64,000 bases of DNA from Flavobacterium sp. Root420 (GTDB lineage Bacteria > Bacteroidota > Bacteroidia > Flavobacteriales > Flavobacteriaceae). How positions within the stretch are numbered: the first letter of the stretch is position 1; the number at the start of each line of letters is the position of its first letter. The stretch covers positions 660,436 through 724,435 of the forward strand of contig NZ_LMEF01000029.1 of NCBI RefSeq assembly GCF_001427905.1. The letters run 5' to 3'. The notes beneath the pieces were generated by a model, which was given only the letters and a program-made list of their open reading frames with translations, was not told the origin of the DNA and did not search any database. Positions 1-8,084 of this stretch are shown in pieces. The position numbers and the translations under genes were made by a program.

Positions 1-1
1 A

Positions 2-196
2 AAGAAAAAACAAGTAGCCAAGAAAAAAGAAAAAGCGAAAGAAGACAAAAAGAAAGAGAAAGCTAAAAAAGCAAAGCAAAAAGCAAAAGCCAAAAAGAAG
101 GCAAAAGCTAAAAAAGCAAAAGATAAAGCTAAGGCAAAAAAAATAGCCAAAAAGAAAGCGAAAAGATCGAAATCAAAATCGAAAAAGAAGAAATAA
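2..196 (+). CDS. Lys/Ala-rich C-terminal tail of a protein (5' partial)
   Basis: This is an open frame that enters from the left edge and ends in TAA just before a clear terminator. The 64 visible residues hold 38 lysines, interspersed mainly with Ala and a few Glu, Asp and Ser, in histone H1-like KAK and KKAK repeats ending in a run of lysines. Such tails bind nucleic acid or other polyanions in many bacterial proteins. No folded domain is visible, so the function of the whole protein cannot be given. The frame is chosen because the other two frames contain early stops and the terminator follows directly. Confidence 0.7.
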   Translation, partial: KKKQVAKKKEKAKEDKKKEKAKKAKQKAKAKKKAKAKKAKDKAKAKKIAKKKAKRSKSKSKKKK

Positions 197-200
197 AAAT

Positions 201-229
201 AAAGCCCTGAAATTTCAGGGCTTTATTTT
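201..229 (+). terminator. Rho-independent terminator
   Basis: A perfect 10-bp stem (AAAGCCCTGA / TCAGGGCTTT) with a 4-base AATT loop is followed by a T-rich stretch. It sits 4 bases after the stop codon of the Lys/Ala-rich protein. Confidence 0.9.
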
Positions 230-254
230 GTTTCAGGCTTTAGGTTGAAATTGT

Positions 255-362
255 TTAACCGCAAGGATTTACGCAAAGGTCGCAAAGTTATCATCATATA
301 GCTTTGCGACCTTTGTGTTTTATAAACCCTGCTTAAAAAAACTTTGCGCACCTTGCGGTTAA
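255..362. repeat. Intergenic palindromic element, family A, copy 1
   Basis: The outer arms TTAACCGCAAGG (255-266) and CCTTGCGGTTAA (351-362) are perfect complements. An inner pair of arms (about 273-287 and 302-316) carries GCAAAGGTCGCAAAG and its near complement, so the whole element can fold into a long two-tier hairpin. A second full copy lies at 5481-5601 and a half copy at 16294-16360. It looks like a non-coding REP/MITE-like repeat. The rest of the 197-521 gap holds the terminator and the control region of the cupin gene. Confidence 0.8.
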
Positions 363-401
363 GTCGCAAAGTTATTCATTTCAAATCTCACATTTCATAC
401 T

Positions 402-475
402 GTCCGTTTCACTCCTTACTTTGTCCGTTTGGACTATTTTCTGATTTTAAAAGAAGGATTGTCAGGGTACTTTTG
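402..475 (+). promoter_or_regulatory. Control region of the cupin gene: 21-bp-spaced direct repeats and -7 element
   Basis: GTCCGTTT occurs at 402-409 and again at 423-430, 21 bp apart (two helical turns). It is followed by TACTTTTG at 468-475, an exact match to the Bacteroidota -7 consensus TAnnTTTG. No good -33 element is seen, which suggests an activator-dependent promoter. The whole block is repeated before the next gene with identical internal spacing. Direct repeats at this spacing suit LytTR or AraC regulators, both of which are encoded nearby; the assignment is inference. Confidence 0.6.
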
Positions 476-521
476 ACGAAGAAATTAACTGATAATCAAA
501 TAATTTAAAAATCAAAACAAT

Positions 522-932
522 ATGAAAACAAATAAAAACTTCAGATCAAATGCAATCACTATTCTTAGCTTTTTTGCATTACTTATTTCAGGCAGTGTTT
601 CGGCACAACAATCAGGAATAAAACGTACCAATTTACAACAGCATGATCTTAGTATTGCAGGACACGAAACGTTACAGGCGAGAATTGATTTTGAACCGCA
701 TACTGCTTTCGGAAAACATTCTCATCCCGGCGAAGAAGTTATTTATGTACTTGAAGGTTCATTAGAATATCAGATTAATGATGATAAACCCGTAACACTA
801 AAAGCAGGAGAAGTACTTTTTATTCCGGCAGGCGTAGTGCATTCCGCTAGAAATAATAGTAATGCAAAAGCTTCAGAACTGGCGACTTATATCGTTGAAA
901 AAGGAAAACCAATTTTGGTTCTTAAAAAATAA
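522..932 (+). CDS. Secreted single-domain cupin protein
   Basis: The 136-residue protein has a Sec signal peptide (residues 1-29, ending SVSAQ) and one cupin barrel. Cupin motif 1 is complete, with His66, His68 and Glu72 plus Gly79, and motif 2 is complete with Pro102, Gly104, His107 and Asn111. It should therefore bind a metal in the periplasm or outside the cell. The ligand or reaction cannot be read from the sequence; family members range from dioxygenases to sugar binders. It is followed by an epoxide-hydrolase-like secreted protein that has its own copy of the same control region, so the two are probably co-induced. Confidence 0.85.
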   Translation: MKTNKNFRSNAITILSFFALLISGSVSAQQSGIKRTNLQQHDLSIAGHETLQARIDFEPHTAFGKHSHPGEEVIYVLEGSLEYQINDDKPVTLKAGEVLFIPAGVVHSARNNSNAKASELATYIVEKGKPILVLKK

Positions 933-970
933 ACAACGTATTCAACAGCAGAATTTTCAACTTTCAGTCT

Positions 971-1044
971 GCCCGTTTCACCATTTACTTCGTCCGTTTG
1001 AACTCTTTTCTAATTTCAGAATAACTATTGTCAAACTACTTTTG
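971..1044 (+). promoter_or_regulatory. Second copy of the direct-repeat control region
   Basis: GCCCGTTT at 971-978 and GTCCGTTT at 992-999 are again 21 bp apart, and TACTTTTG at 1037-1044 is a perfect TAnnTTTG -7 element. The distance from the second repeat to the -7 element is 45 bp, the same as in the copy at 402-475. The sequence between is also clearly related, so this is a duplicated promoter, probably controlled by the same activator. Confidence 0.6.
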
Positions 1045-1087
1045 GTGAGTAAATTAACTATAATCAACTAATTAACAATCAGGAATT

Positions 1088-2125
1088 ATGCAAGCAATAT
1101 CAAAAATCACAAACAGTATTACTGCTTTAACTTCTAAAGTATTTTTAATCGCAGTTCTTTTCTTTGCAATGACATCAATCAATGCACAATCAGAAAATCA
1201 AAAGCGAAATGAAATAGCAGTAAACTCTTCTCTTGGAACATTAAAACAAATCAACGCCGGTTTATTAAACGTAGGATATACTGAAGCAGGACCTTCAAAC
1301 GGAAAAGTAGTAATTCTGCTTCACGGCTGGCCTTATGATATTCACAGTTATAATGAAGTGGTTCCCATTTTAGTTTCAAAAGGCTATAGAGTAATCACAC
1401 CTTATTTAAGAGGATCAGGCACTACAACCTTTCTTTCGAAAGATACTTTTAGAAACGGACAACAAGCTGCATTAGCAAGCGATATTATAGCACTGATGGA
1501 TGCCCTTAAAATTGATAAAGCTGTTATTGGTGGTTTCGACTGGGGAGCAAGAACGGCTGTAGTTATGGCGGCACTTTGGCCAGAACGTTTAGAAGGACTG
1601 GTTTCTGTAAGTGGTTATTTGGTTGTAAATCTTGAAGCGAACCTAAAACCATTACCTCCAAAAGCAGAATTAGGATGGTGGTATCAATATTATTTCGCAA
1701 CAGAAAGAGGAAAATTAGGTTACGCTCAAAATACTTATGAGTTTAACAAACAAATCTGGCAATTGGCTTCTCCTTTATGGAAATTCGACAAAGCAACTTA
1801 CGATCAAACAGCGCAGTCTTTTGATAATCCGGATCACGTAGCAATCTTAATTCATAATTACAGATGGAGACAATCTCTTGACGCTGGAGAATCTAAATAC
1901 GATGGTTTAGAAAAACGTTTGGCAGCAAGACCGGCAATTAAAGTTCCGACAATTACTATAGCAAGTGATTTTGACGGCGCTTTCGTGGATGGAAAAGCAT
2001 ACGCCGACAAATTCACCGGTAAATACGAACACCGAATCCTAAAAGGCATCGGACATAATGTGCCTCAGGAAGACCCGAAAGCATTTGCTCAGGCTATTAT
2101 AGACGTAGCTAATAGTAAATTGTAA
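1088..2125 (+). CDS. Secreted alpha/beta hydrolase, epoxide hydrolase-like
   Basis: The 345-residue protein begins with a signal peptide (cleavage after about residue 34, INAQ) followed by an alpha/beta hydrolase fold. The oxyanion motif HGWP is at residues 79-82. The nucleophile elbow GGFDWGA places Asp151 where serine hydrolases have Ser, and His323 with an Asp near 294-296 completes a triad. An Asp nucleophile with HGWP is typical of epoxide hydrolases and haloalkane dehalogenases rather than esterases. The substrate is unknown. The gene is preceded by the duplicated control region, which argues for joint regulation with the cupin gene. Confidence 0.85.
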   Translation: MQAISKITNSITALTSKVFLIAVLFFAMTSINAQSENQKRNEIAVNSSLGTLKQINAGLLNVGYTEAGPSNGKVVILLHGWPYDIHSYNEVVPILVSKGYRVITPYLRGSGTTTFLSKDTFRNGQQAALASDIIALMDALKIDKAVIGGFDWGARTAVVMAALWPERLEGLVSVSGYLVVNLEANLKPLPPKAELGWWYQYYFATERGKLGYAQNTYEFNKQIWQLASPLWKFDKATYDQTAQSFDNPDHVAILIHNYRWRQSLDAGESKYDGLEKRLAARPAIKVPTITIASDFDGAFVDGKAYADKFTGKYEHRILKGIGHNVPQEDPKAFAQAIIDVANSKL

Positions 2126-2220
2126 ATTGTAAATGATTAATTACCTTTTGCATCTCACATTTTACATCTCAATATCAAGCATATAAAATTTACAATTAAC
2201 AATTAACAATTAATAAAGTC

Positions 2221-2631
2221 ATGGAAACAAAAATCTTATACACAGGAAAAACACACACAACTGGTGGTCGCGAAGGAGCATCACAAAGTTCAGATGATCA
2301 ATTGAATATTAAATTGAGTTCTCCGGGATCTTCACGTCCGGGAACAAATCCAGAGCAGCTTTTTGCAGCTGGATGGTCAGCCTGTTTTATTGGCGCAATG
2401 GGAATTGCCGCTTCAAAACTAAATATCAAACTGCCCGCTGATACCGCCGTTGATGCCGAAGTAGATTTGGCTGTAACAGACGGAGCATATTCCTTACAGG
2501 CAAGATTGAATATCAGTCTTCCTGGCTTAGATACTGAAACAGCAAGAAAACTAGCTGATGAAGCGCATCAGACTTGTCCTTATTCAAAAGCTACAAGAGG
2601 AAACATTAATGTTGAAATTAATATTCTTTAA
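2221..2631 (+). CDS. ohr: Organic hydroperoxide resistance protein, Ohr/OsmC family
   Basis: At 136 residues this is the usual Ohr length, and it lacks a signal peptide. Cys55 (in SACF) and Cys119 (in TCPYSKATRGN) are the peroxidatic and resolving cysteines of the Ohr family, and the N-terminal YTGKTHTTGGREG stretch is also Ohr-like. Family members reduce organic and fatty-acid hydroperoxides in the cytoplasm using lipoylated proteins as reductant. No MarR-type OhrR regulator is found next to it. A long hairpin follows the stop codon. Confidence 0.92.
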   Translation: METKILYTGKTHTTGGREGASQSSDDQLNIKLSSPGSSRPGTNPEQLFAAGWSACFIGAMGIAASKLNIKLPADTAVDAEVDLAVTDGAYSLQARLNISLPGLDTETARKLADEAHQTCPYSKATRGNINVEINIL

Positions 2632-2642
2632 AATAGGTATAG

Positions 2643-2686
2643 ATGTAAAATGTTAGTTGTGATTGTTAATTTCTAACATTTTACAT
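2643..2686. repeat. 14-bp inverted repeat between ohr and the DUF1223 gene
   Basis: The arms at 2643-2656 (ATGTAAAATGTTAG) and 2673-2686 are perfect complements separated by 16 bases. It lies 11 bases after the ohr stop. There is no strong T run after it, so termination is possible but not certain. Confidence 0.55.
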
Positions 2687-2708
2687 TTAACTTCTAACTT
2701 TAGAAAAA

Positions 2709-3482
2709 ATGAAAAAGATAAAATTAATATCAAGCCTTTTTATTGCATTGTTTTTACTAATAGCAATAGATTCTTTCAGTCAGAATATTAAAAATACTAA
2801 TAGTCAAAAAGGTTTTGCTTTATTAGAATTATATACTTCTGAAGGCTGCTCGAGCTGTCCACCAGCAGATGAATTGATGGGACGAATTCAAAATGAATAC
2901 AAAGATGACAATGTTTATGTTTTGGCTTATCATGTCGATTATTGGGACAGACAAGGCTGGAAAGATATTTTTAGTAATGCAGATTATGCCAAAAGACAAT
3001 ATGATTATGCCAAGTTTCTTGGAAAAGAACCTATCTATACACCGCAGTTAATCATAAACGGAAGAGCAGATTATATCGCTTCGCAGGAAACTTTGGTTAG
3101 AAACGGAATCAAATCGGCACTTTCAAAACCCGTTACAACCAATTTATCTCTAGAAGCTAAACAGGCCAACAATAAGCTTAACGTAAATTATAGCATCGAA
3201 GGAACTTTTAAAAACAGTAATTTATTAATTGCCATTGTCCAAAAAACAGCAAAAAGTAATGTAAAAAGAGGGGAGAATGCTAACCGAATTTTGTCACATT
3301 ATCAAATTGTATATCATTTATATTCAGTAGCTTTAAAAGACAAAAAAGGAACAGTTTTTATTCATCTGCCAAAAAGTTTTAATGCAAAAGATTTTGAAGT
3401 GATTGGTATTGTTCAGGACAAAAATAAGGGCACTATTTCAGGAGCAGCAAGAGCTATTTTTCAATCTTCTTCTATCTTATGA
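2709..3482 (+). CDS. Secreted thioredoxin-like protein, DUF1223 family
   Basis: The 257-residue protein has a signal peptide ending near SFSQ (residue 25). It opens with the DUF1223 signature LLELYTSEGCSSCPPAD, which places a CxxC pair at Cys47 and Cys50. DUF1223 proteins have a thioredoxin-like core and are exported. Their role is not established, though the CxxC suggests thiol-disulfide chemistry in the periplasm. The second half (from about residue 140) is a beta-rich domain normal for the family. The gene follows ohr and may share an oxidative-stress role, but that is only inferred from position. Confidence 0.85.
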   Translation: MKKIKLISSLFIALFLLIAIDSFSQNIKNTNSQKGFALLELYTSEGCSSCPPADELMGRIQNEYKDDNVYVLAYHVDYWDRQGWKDIFSNADYAKRQYDYAKFLGKEPIYTPQLIINGRADYIASQETLVRNGIKSALSKPVTTNLSLEAKQANNKLNVNYSIEGTFKNSNLLIAIVQKTAKSNVKRGENANRILSHYQIVYHLYSVALKDKKGTVFIHLPKSFNAKDFEVIGIVQDKNKGTISGAARAIFQSSSIL

Positions 3483-3663
3483 AAAAAATCTTCTTAAGCT
3501 TGACCCGTTGCAGTAAAATGGAAAAGCAAAACGCACCAACACTTTAAAGCGTCATGTAAACAAAGCACTTTGGCTCTGAAATTTGAACTTATAAAGAGGA
3601 TGAAATCGGGTAAAATATTTTATTTCGATTTTTCCGTCAATAAAAATCCTTTTCAAAATATTC

Positions 3664-3671
3664 TATCTTTG
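3664..3671 (+). promoter_or_regulatory. Candidate -7 element for the LytS/LytTR operon
   Basis: TATCTTTG is an exact TAnnTTTG match 32 bases before the ATG of the histidine kinase. No clear -33 TTTG is seen at the usual spacing. Confidence 0.4.
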
Positions 3672-3702
3672 GCAAAGCGAGATTTAAAAAATATCTACAA
3701 TT

Positions 3703-4719
3703 ATGGAAAAAGTAAAAAGCTTTCACGTTTCCCAAAAGGTGATCTGGGGAAGTTCTATAGCGCTTGCAATTCTTGCTTCGATACCAAAATTATTTGATGC
3801 CGATTCAACTTCTGGGGATATTGTCATCAATTCTTCGATTACCTTGATGTTCTCTATTTTTATATGGTATTACAATATTTACAGCCTGCCAAAATATTCT
3901 TCACAACGCACTAATAAAAGCTTATTCAACTGGAAACTTTTATTGAGTGTTGTAATGGGGATTTTGATAATGGTGGCACTGGTAATTGGACATCAGGAAC
4001 TTTTTCAGATATCCAAAATGGATGCACCAATTATGTTCGAGTTACGTGGTATTTTAATCAATTTGATCGTTTATATGTTTCTGCATTTGCTTTTTCAAAA
4101 CTATCAGACACAGCAAATGGGAATTGAATTAGAACGCACTCATGCTGTAAATTTGGGAGCACAATACGAACTATTGAAACAGCAGGTGAATCCGCATTTT
4201 TTATTTAATAGTCTGAATACGTTGAAATCAATGGTCGATATTCAGGATCCGCAGAGTTCTGATTTTATTCTGAAATTATCTGATTTTTATCGTTTTACAT
4301 TGGAGAGTCGCAAGTTAGATTTAATTCCGCTTCGCGAAGAACTTCAAATTTTAGATTCCTATGTTTATTTGCTAAAAGCGCGTTTTGAAGATGGATTTGT
4401 TTTGAATAATAATGTCGATCCAAAACAATACGATTCGGCTATTCCGCCTTTTACTTTGCAATTATTGATTGAAAACTGTATCAAACACAATGTGGTTTCT
4501 TTGGATAAACCATTAGAAATAAAATTATATACCGAAGATGATTTCTTAGTAATCGAAAATCAGATTCAGCTTAAAAGAGGCGTACTGTCTACCGGGGTTG
4601 GCCTGGACAATATCAATCAGCGTTTTATGCATTTGGTTCACAAAGAAATTGAAATTGATAAAACCGAAACTATTTTTAAAGTAAAAATACCACTGATTTA
4701 TGACTATCATAGTAATTGA
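3703..4719 (+). CDS. LytS/YpdA-type sensor histidine kinase
   Basis: The 338-residue membrane kinase belongs to the His_kinase (PF06580) family. Four hydrophobic segments fall in residues 15-135. They are followed by a short coiled coil and the phospho-acceptor motif QVNPHFLFNSLNTLK with His165. The ATPase part contains PPFTLQLLIENCIKHN (N box) and GVGLDNINQRF (G box). There is no extracellular sensor domain, so the signal is probably sensed within the membrane. The 3' end overlaps the response-regulator gene by 20 bp, so the two are translationally coupled. The proteins with the duplicated control region just upstream are plausible targets. Confidence 0.92.
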   Translation: MEKVKSFHVSQKVIWGSSIALAILASIPKLFDADSTSGDIVINSSITLMFSIFIWYYNIYSLPKYSSQRTNKSLFNWKLLLSVVMGILIMVALVIGHQELFQISKMDAPIMFELRGILINLIVYMFLHLLFQNYQTQQMGIELERTHAVNLGAQYELLKQQVNPHFLFNSLNTLKSMVDIQDPQSSDFILKLSDFYRFTLESRKLDLIPLREELQILDSYVYLLKARFEDGFVLNNNVDPKQYDSAIPPFTLQLLIENCIKHNVVSLDKPLEIKLYTEDDFLVIENQIQLKRGVLSTGVGLDNINQRFMHLVHKEIEIDKTETIFKVKIPLIYDYHSN

Positions 4720-5467
4720 AGATGAAATAAAAACGGCCAAAGGCCTTGGTCAGCTAATTTTGAGTATCAGGCCCGATGCTCAAATTTTGTCGTATATACA
4801 AAGCATAGACGGAGCCGTGAGTTATCTGTTGGAAAATGATCAGCCGGATTTGATTTTTATGGATATTCAGTTGGCAGATGGTCTCTGTTTTGAGATTTTC
4901 AAAAATGTTGAGGTTCTGTCGCCTGTCATATTTTGTACCGCTTTTGATGATTATGCTATCGACGCATTTAAGTCAAACGGAATCGATTATGTGCTGAAAC
5001 CTTTTTCGAGAGAAAGCATTGCTCAGGCAATCAAAAAAGCAGGTGAATTGAAGAATTTCTTCCAAAGAAATAAAAAAATGATGCCGGATTTTGAGTATTT
5101 ATTAACGCGAACTGGCGAGAATAAAGGTAAAAGCAGTTTCCTGGTTTTTAAAAACAATAAATACCAAACGGTTTTAACAGAGAATATCGCTTTGTTTTGC
5201 ATTAAAAACGAGACTCCGACAATTATTACTTTTGATAAAGCCGAATATCAAATTACGCAATCTCTTGATGAGGTTCATAAGTTATTGTCTCCAACGCAAT
5301 TCTTCAGAATCAACAGGCAATATTTAATTAATTTTTCAGCAATAAGAGAAGCAGAACATTATTTCTCCCGCAAATTAATTCTTAAATTAACGATTCCGAC
5401 AGAAGAAAAATTATTGGTAGGAAAAGAGAAAGCTACCACATTTTTAAGTTGGCTGGAAAATAGGTAA
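4700..5467 (+). CDS. LytTR-family response regulator
   Basis: The 255-residue protein has an N-terminal receiver domain, with phospho-acceptor Asp55 (in FMDIQLADG) and conserved Lys100 (in VLKPFS). Its C-terminal LytTR DNA-binding domain covers about residues 150-255, including FFRINRQYLINFSAI. LytTR proteins usually bind two direct repeats about 21 bp apart, as seen at 402-430 and 971-999. The partner is the overlapping LytS-type kinase. A palindromic repeat element separates its 3' end from the convergent AraC gene. Confidence 0.93.
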   Translation: MTIIVIEDEIKTAKGLGQLILSIRPDAQILSYIQSIDGAVSYLLENDQPDLIFMDIQLADGLCFEIFKNVEVLSPVIFCTAFDDYAIDAFKSNGIDYVLKPFSRESIAQAIKKAGELKNFFQRNKKMMPDFEYLLTRTGENKGKSSFLVFKNNKYQTVLTENIALFCIKNETPTIITFDKAEYQITQSLDEVHKLLSPTQFFRINRQYLINFSAIREAEHYFSRKLILKLTIPTEEKLLVGKEKATTFLSWLENR

Positions 5468-5480
5468 GCGGTACATTTAA

Positions 5481-5601
5481 TTTAACTGCAAGGGACGCAA
5501 GGAGTTTACGCAAAGGTCGCAAAGCTATCTGCTAGCTTTGCGACCTTTGCGTTTTTATAAAGTCCTCTATTTCAAAAAACCTTGCGTCCCTTGCGGTTAA
5601 A
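5481..5601. repeat. Intergenic palindromic element, family A, copy 2
   Basis: This is a full copy of the 255-362 element. The outer arms at 5481-5502 and 5580-5601 are nearly perfect 22-bp complements, and the inner arms contain GCAAAGGTCGCAAAGCTA and its complement. It sits between two convergent genes, where its long hairpin could act as a two-way terminator. Confidence 0.85.
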
Positions 5602-5605
5602 TTTT

Positions 5606-6418
5606 TCACACCTTAGAAGGAGACAATCCATATTGTTTTTTAAAAGCAAAGGAGAAATGTGAAAGATCTTCAAAACCTACTTCCAAATAAACTTCAGATG
5701 GTGTTTTTCCTTTTTCCTTTATAAGATAATGCGCTTGTTGTAATCTCTTTTGTAGTAACCATCGGCTTGGTGAAATTTCAAAAATACGCTGGAAGTCACG
5801 TTTAAAGGTAGCCAGACTGCGGCCGGTGAGATAGGCAAAACGCTCTAATTGCACATTAAAATGAAAGTTCTTTTTCATAAAAGCTTCCAGATCAATTTTG
5901 CCGGGTTCATTGAAGTCAAATAAAATGTCTTTGAGTTCCGGTTTGCATTGCAATAAAATAGTAATGGCTTCATTTACTTTTAAAGCCTGAAGTTCTTCAG
6001 TAATCAATTGATCTTCATTGATATAAGGAATTAGCGAATCCATTAGGCTTTTAAGCAGCGGAACTTGTTTTAACTGAAAGACAGTTTCTGTTTCAGGGCT
6101 TTTAATTAAACTGGTTTTCTGATTGTGTTTTATAGAAAAATCGCGCAACGCCTCCTGATTCAGATAAATTGATATGGATTGAAAAGCAGTATTCGGATCG
6201 GGTTGTTTAATGAATTTTATAAGCTGATTCCTTTTGATAAATCGAAAATCCCCAGGTTTGAAAATATATTCCTGATTTCCATTGTTTAAAGTAAGTATTC
6301 CCGAAATCTGAAAACTTAAAACATGTTCTGCAGCAAATTGCTCGCCTTCCCGATTTTGAGTGTAGTAGCACGAATAAGCAATTGGAGATGTTTTTTGATT
6401 TATTTTTGAATCGTTCAT
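5606..6418 (-). CDS. AraC-family transcriptional regulator
   Basis: The 270-residue protein has an N-terminal cupin-like sensing domain (about 1-165). Its C-terminal double helix-turn-helix (about 170-270) holds LAYLTGRSLATFKRDFQRIF and, near the end, the typical VGFEDLSHFSFAFKKQYGLSPS. It lies downstream of an SDR gene on the same strand, separated by a strong hairpin terminator. Related AraC genes commonly control an adjacent SDR, which is the likely target here. The effector is unknown. Confidence 0.9.
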   Translation of the reverse strand: MNDSKINQKTSPIAYSCYYTQNREGEQFAAEHVLSFQISGILTLNNGNQEYIFKPGDFRFIKRNQLIKFIKQPDPNTAFQSISIYLNQEALRDFSIKHNQKTSLIKSPETETVFQLKQVPLLKSLMDSLIPYINEDQLITEELQALKVNEAITILLQCKPELKDILFDFNEPGKIDLEAFMKKNFHFNVQLERFAYLTGRSLATFKRDFQRIFEISPSRWLLQKRLQQAHYLIKEKGKTPSEVYLEVGFEDLSHFSFAFKKQYGLSPSKV

Positions 6419-6430
6419 ATCACAAATTTA

Positions 6431-6468
6431 TAAAAAAAATGGGCAGTTATTATGGATAACTGCCCATT
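6431..6468 (-). terminator. Terminator between the SDR and AraC genes
   Basis: A perfect 12-bp stem (ATGGGCAGTTAT and its complement at 6439-6450 and 6456-6467) with a 5-base loop is followed, on the minus strand, by a run of eight T residues. It should stop transcription coming from the SDR. The AraC gene would then depend on read-through or on a promoter inside this short gap. Confidence 0.85.
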
Positions 6469-6484
6469 GTAAAAGGTACTTACC

Positions 6485-7372
6485 TTATTGTTTTTTACCA
6501 TTATTGGTATACCATTTTCCCTGTGCTGTATCAAAAAAGCTTCCGGCATCGGTATGGTCTGTAGATAAACTAACATCAATCCATTTTTCCATTTCTTCTG
6601 TTCGGCTTTGATCAGCATTTTTTAAGATTCCAATAGCTTCACTTCCTAATACTAAATGTATCGGTGGGTTTGGATGAGAGGCTAAATCGACCATTACCCT
6701 GGCTGCTTTTTCAGGATCTCCAACCGCAACAAATTTTCCTTCTTTGAAAAAATCAGTACGTTGTTTTACCATTTTGTAGCCTTCTATTTCAGCTGCATAC
6801 GACATGGAAGCACCCGCCCAATCCGTACGGAAACCACCTGGTTCAACGCTGGTTACGAATATTCCTAATGGAGCCACTTCTTTAGCTAAAGCCTCCGTAA
6901 AACCGCTTAAGCCAAATTTTGCCGCCTGATACATCGTTAAACCCGGATTACCGACACGCCCGCCAATAGAACTGATTTGCAAAATTCTTCCTGAACCCTG
7001 TTTGCGCATATAAGGCAAGACCGCACGTGTAATCTCAATTGGTGCATATAGATTGGTTTCCAACTGACTTCTAACTTGTTCATCGGTATAAGCTTCAGCA
7101 GCACCAATGATTCCGAATCCGGCATTGTTTACCAATACATCTATTCTTCCAAAATGTTCTACAGCTGTGTGAACTGCGCTAGACACTTGTTTGTAGTTGG
7201 TAACATCTAATGCTATTGGAAAAATCTGATCTTTAAAACGTTCCTTCAAATTGTTTAACTGATTAATATCGCGGGCTGTTGCTACAACTTTATCGCCACT
7301 TTCTAAAACTGCTTCTGTAAGATTACGTCCTAATCCTCTGGAGCTTCCTGTAATAAACCATATTTTGTTCAT
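6485..7372 (-). CDS. Short-chain dehydrogenase/reductase
   Basis: The 295-residue protein is a classical SDR. It has the nucleotide-binding motif TGSSRGLG near the N terminus, NNAG around residue 86, and a catalytic Ser (ISSIGG) plus YQAAK active-site pair. It has no signal peptide and should be cytoplasmic. The length and the C-terminal extension resemble the SDR group found beside AraC regulators, often annotated as oxidoreductase of unknown substrate. On the minus strand an exact TAnnTTTG -7 element (plus-strand 7398-7405) lies 26 bases upstream of the start. A terminator follows the gene. Confidence 0.88.
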   Translation of the reverse strand: MNKIWFITGSSRGLGRNLTEAVLESGDKVVATARDINQLNNLKERFKDQIFPIALDVTNYKQVSSAVHTAVEHFGRIDVLVNNAGFGIIGAAEAYTDEQVRSQLETNLYAPIEITRAVLPYMRKQGSGRILQISSIGGRVGNPGLTMYQAAKFGLSGFTEALAKEVAPLGIFVTSVEPGGFRTDWAGASMSYAAEIEGYKMVKQRTDFFKEGKFVAVGDPEKAARVMVDLASHPNPPIHLVLGSEAIGILKNADQSRTEEMEKWIDVSLSTDHTDAGSFFDTAQGKWYTNNGKKQ

Positions 7373-7474
7373 TGTAATTATATTTAATTGTTCATTACAA
7401 AATTACATTAGAAGGGTAGGTAGATAGTTTGTTGAAAAGCTCAAATTTATTTGTTGAGAAGTTCAGTTTCTATG

Positions 7475-7506
7475 CAAAAAAGCCTAAGATTAAATCTCAG
7501 GCTTTT
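7475..7506 (-). terminator. Terminator of the DoxX-like gene
   Basis: On the minus strand AAAAGCCTGAGAT pairs with ATCTTAGGCTTTT (one bulge) and is followed by Ts. It lies 23 bases after the stop of the DoxX-like gene. Confidence 0.75.
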
Positions 7507-7529
7507 GATTCTATTTTTTGAAACTAGCT

Positions 7530-7925
7530 TTATGCTGCAGTATTGACACTATAGTCAGCGCTATATAATTTTCTAAACATGAAATAAGTCACACTTACCA
7601 TTGTAAAAGCAATGATAGCATCAATTGTGGCAGAAAAACCTAATACTGCCAGTTTTGAAAAGAAAGCGAAGGTAATGTCAAAGAAAATCCCCGCAAATAC
7701 CCATTCTTTCAATCGTAATAATTTATTCGGAATTAATAACGTAATTACACCAGCCACTTTAAATACCCCAAGTAAATAAATGAAGTGTTCCGGATAACCT
7801 AATTGTTGTGTAATTCCCCAAACAATTGGATTTGTTGTAAGCTCGAAAAAACCGCTGGCACCAAACCATAAAGAAGTTAATAGTACACCTGTCCAATAAA
7901 TAATGTTTGTTGTTTTTGCATTCAT
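7530..7925 (-). CDS. DoxX-like small membrane protein
   Basis: The 131-residue protein has four predicted membrane helices (about residues 8-25, 46-63, 72-92 and 98-117). Its spacing and motifs (LTSLWFGASGFFELT, GYPEHFIYLLGVFKVAG) are typical of the DoxX-like family in Bacteroidota. The biochemical role of these proteins is not known; some DoxX proteins take part in redox balance at the membrane. It is divergent from the Crp/Fnr-type gene across a 159-bp gap, so that regulator may control it. Confidence 0.8.
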   Translation of the reverse strand: MNAKTTNIIYWTGVLLTSLWFGASGFFELTTNPIVWGITQQLGYPEHFIYLLGVFKVAGVITLLIPNKLLRLKEWVFAGIFFDITFAFFSKLAVLGFSATIDAIIAFTMVSVTYFMFRKLYSADYSVNTAA

Positions 7926-8084
7926 GATTTTAAATTTTAAGTTGTTAAACAGGACAAATTTCTATGAGAAGCATTAAAAAAAATAGTACTTTTTTGTTGA
8001 AATGGACAATTTCAGCTTCAAAATAGACAATCAATAAGTTCAACGGATTTCATAACTTTACAAAACATTTATTCAGATTTTCTA

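Noticed and set aside
3570..3797. 75-codon frame overlapping the start of the LytS-type kinase
   Set aside because: It overlaps the kinase start and a good -7 element and has no protein features.
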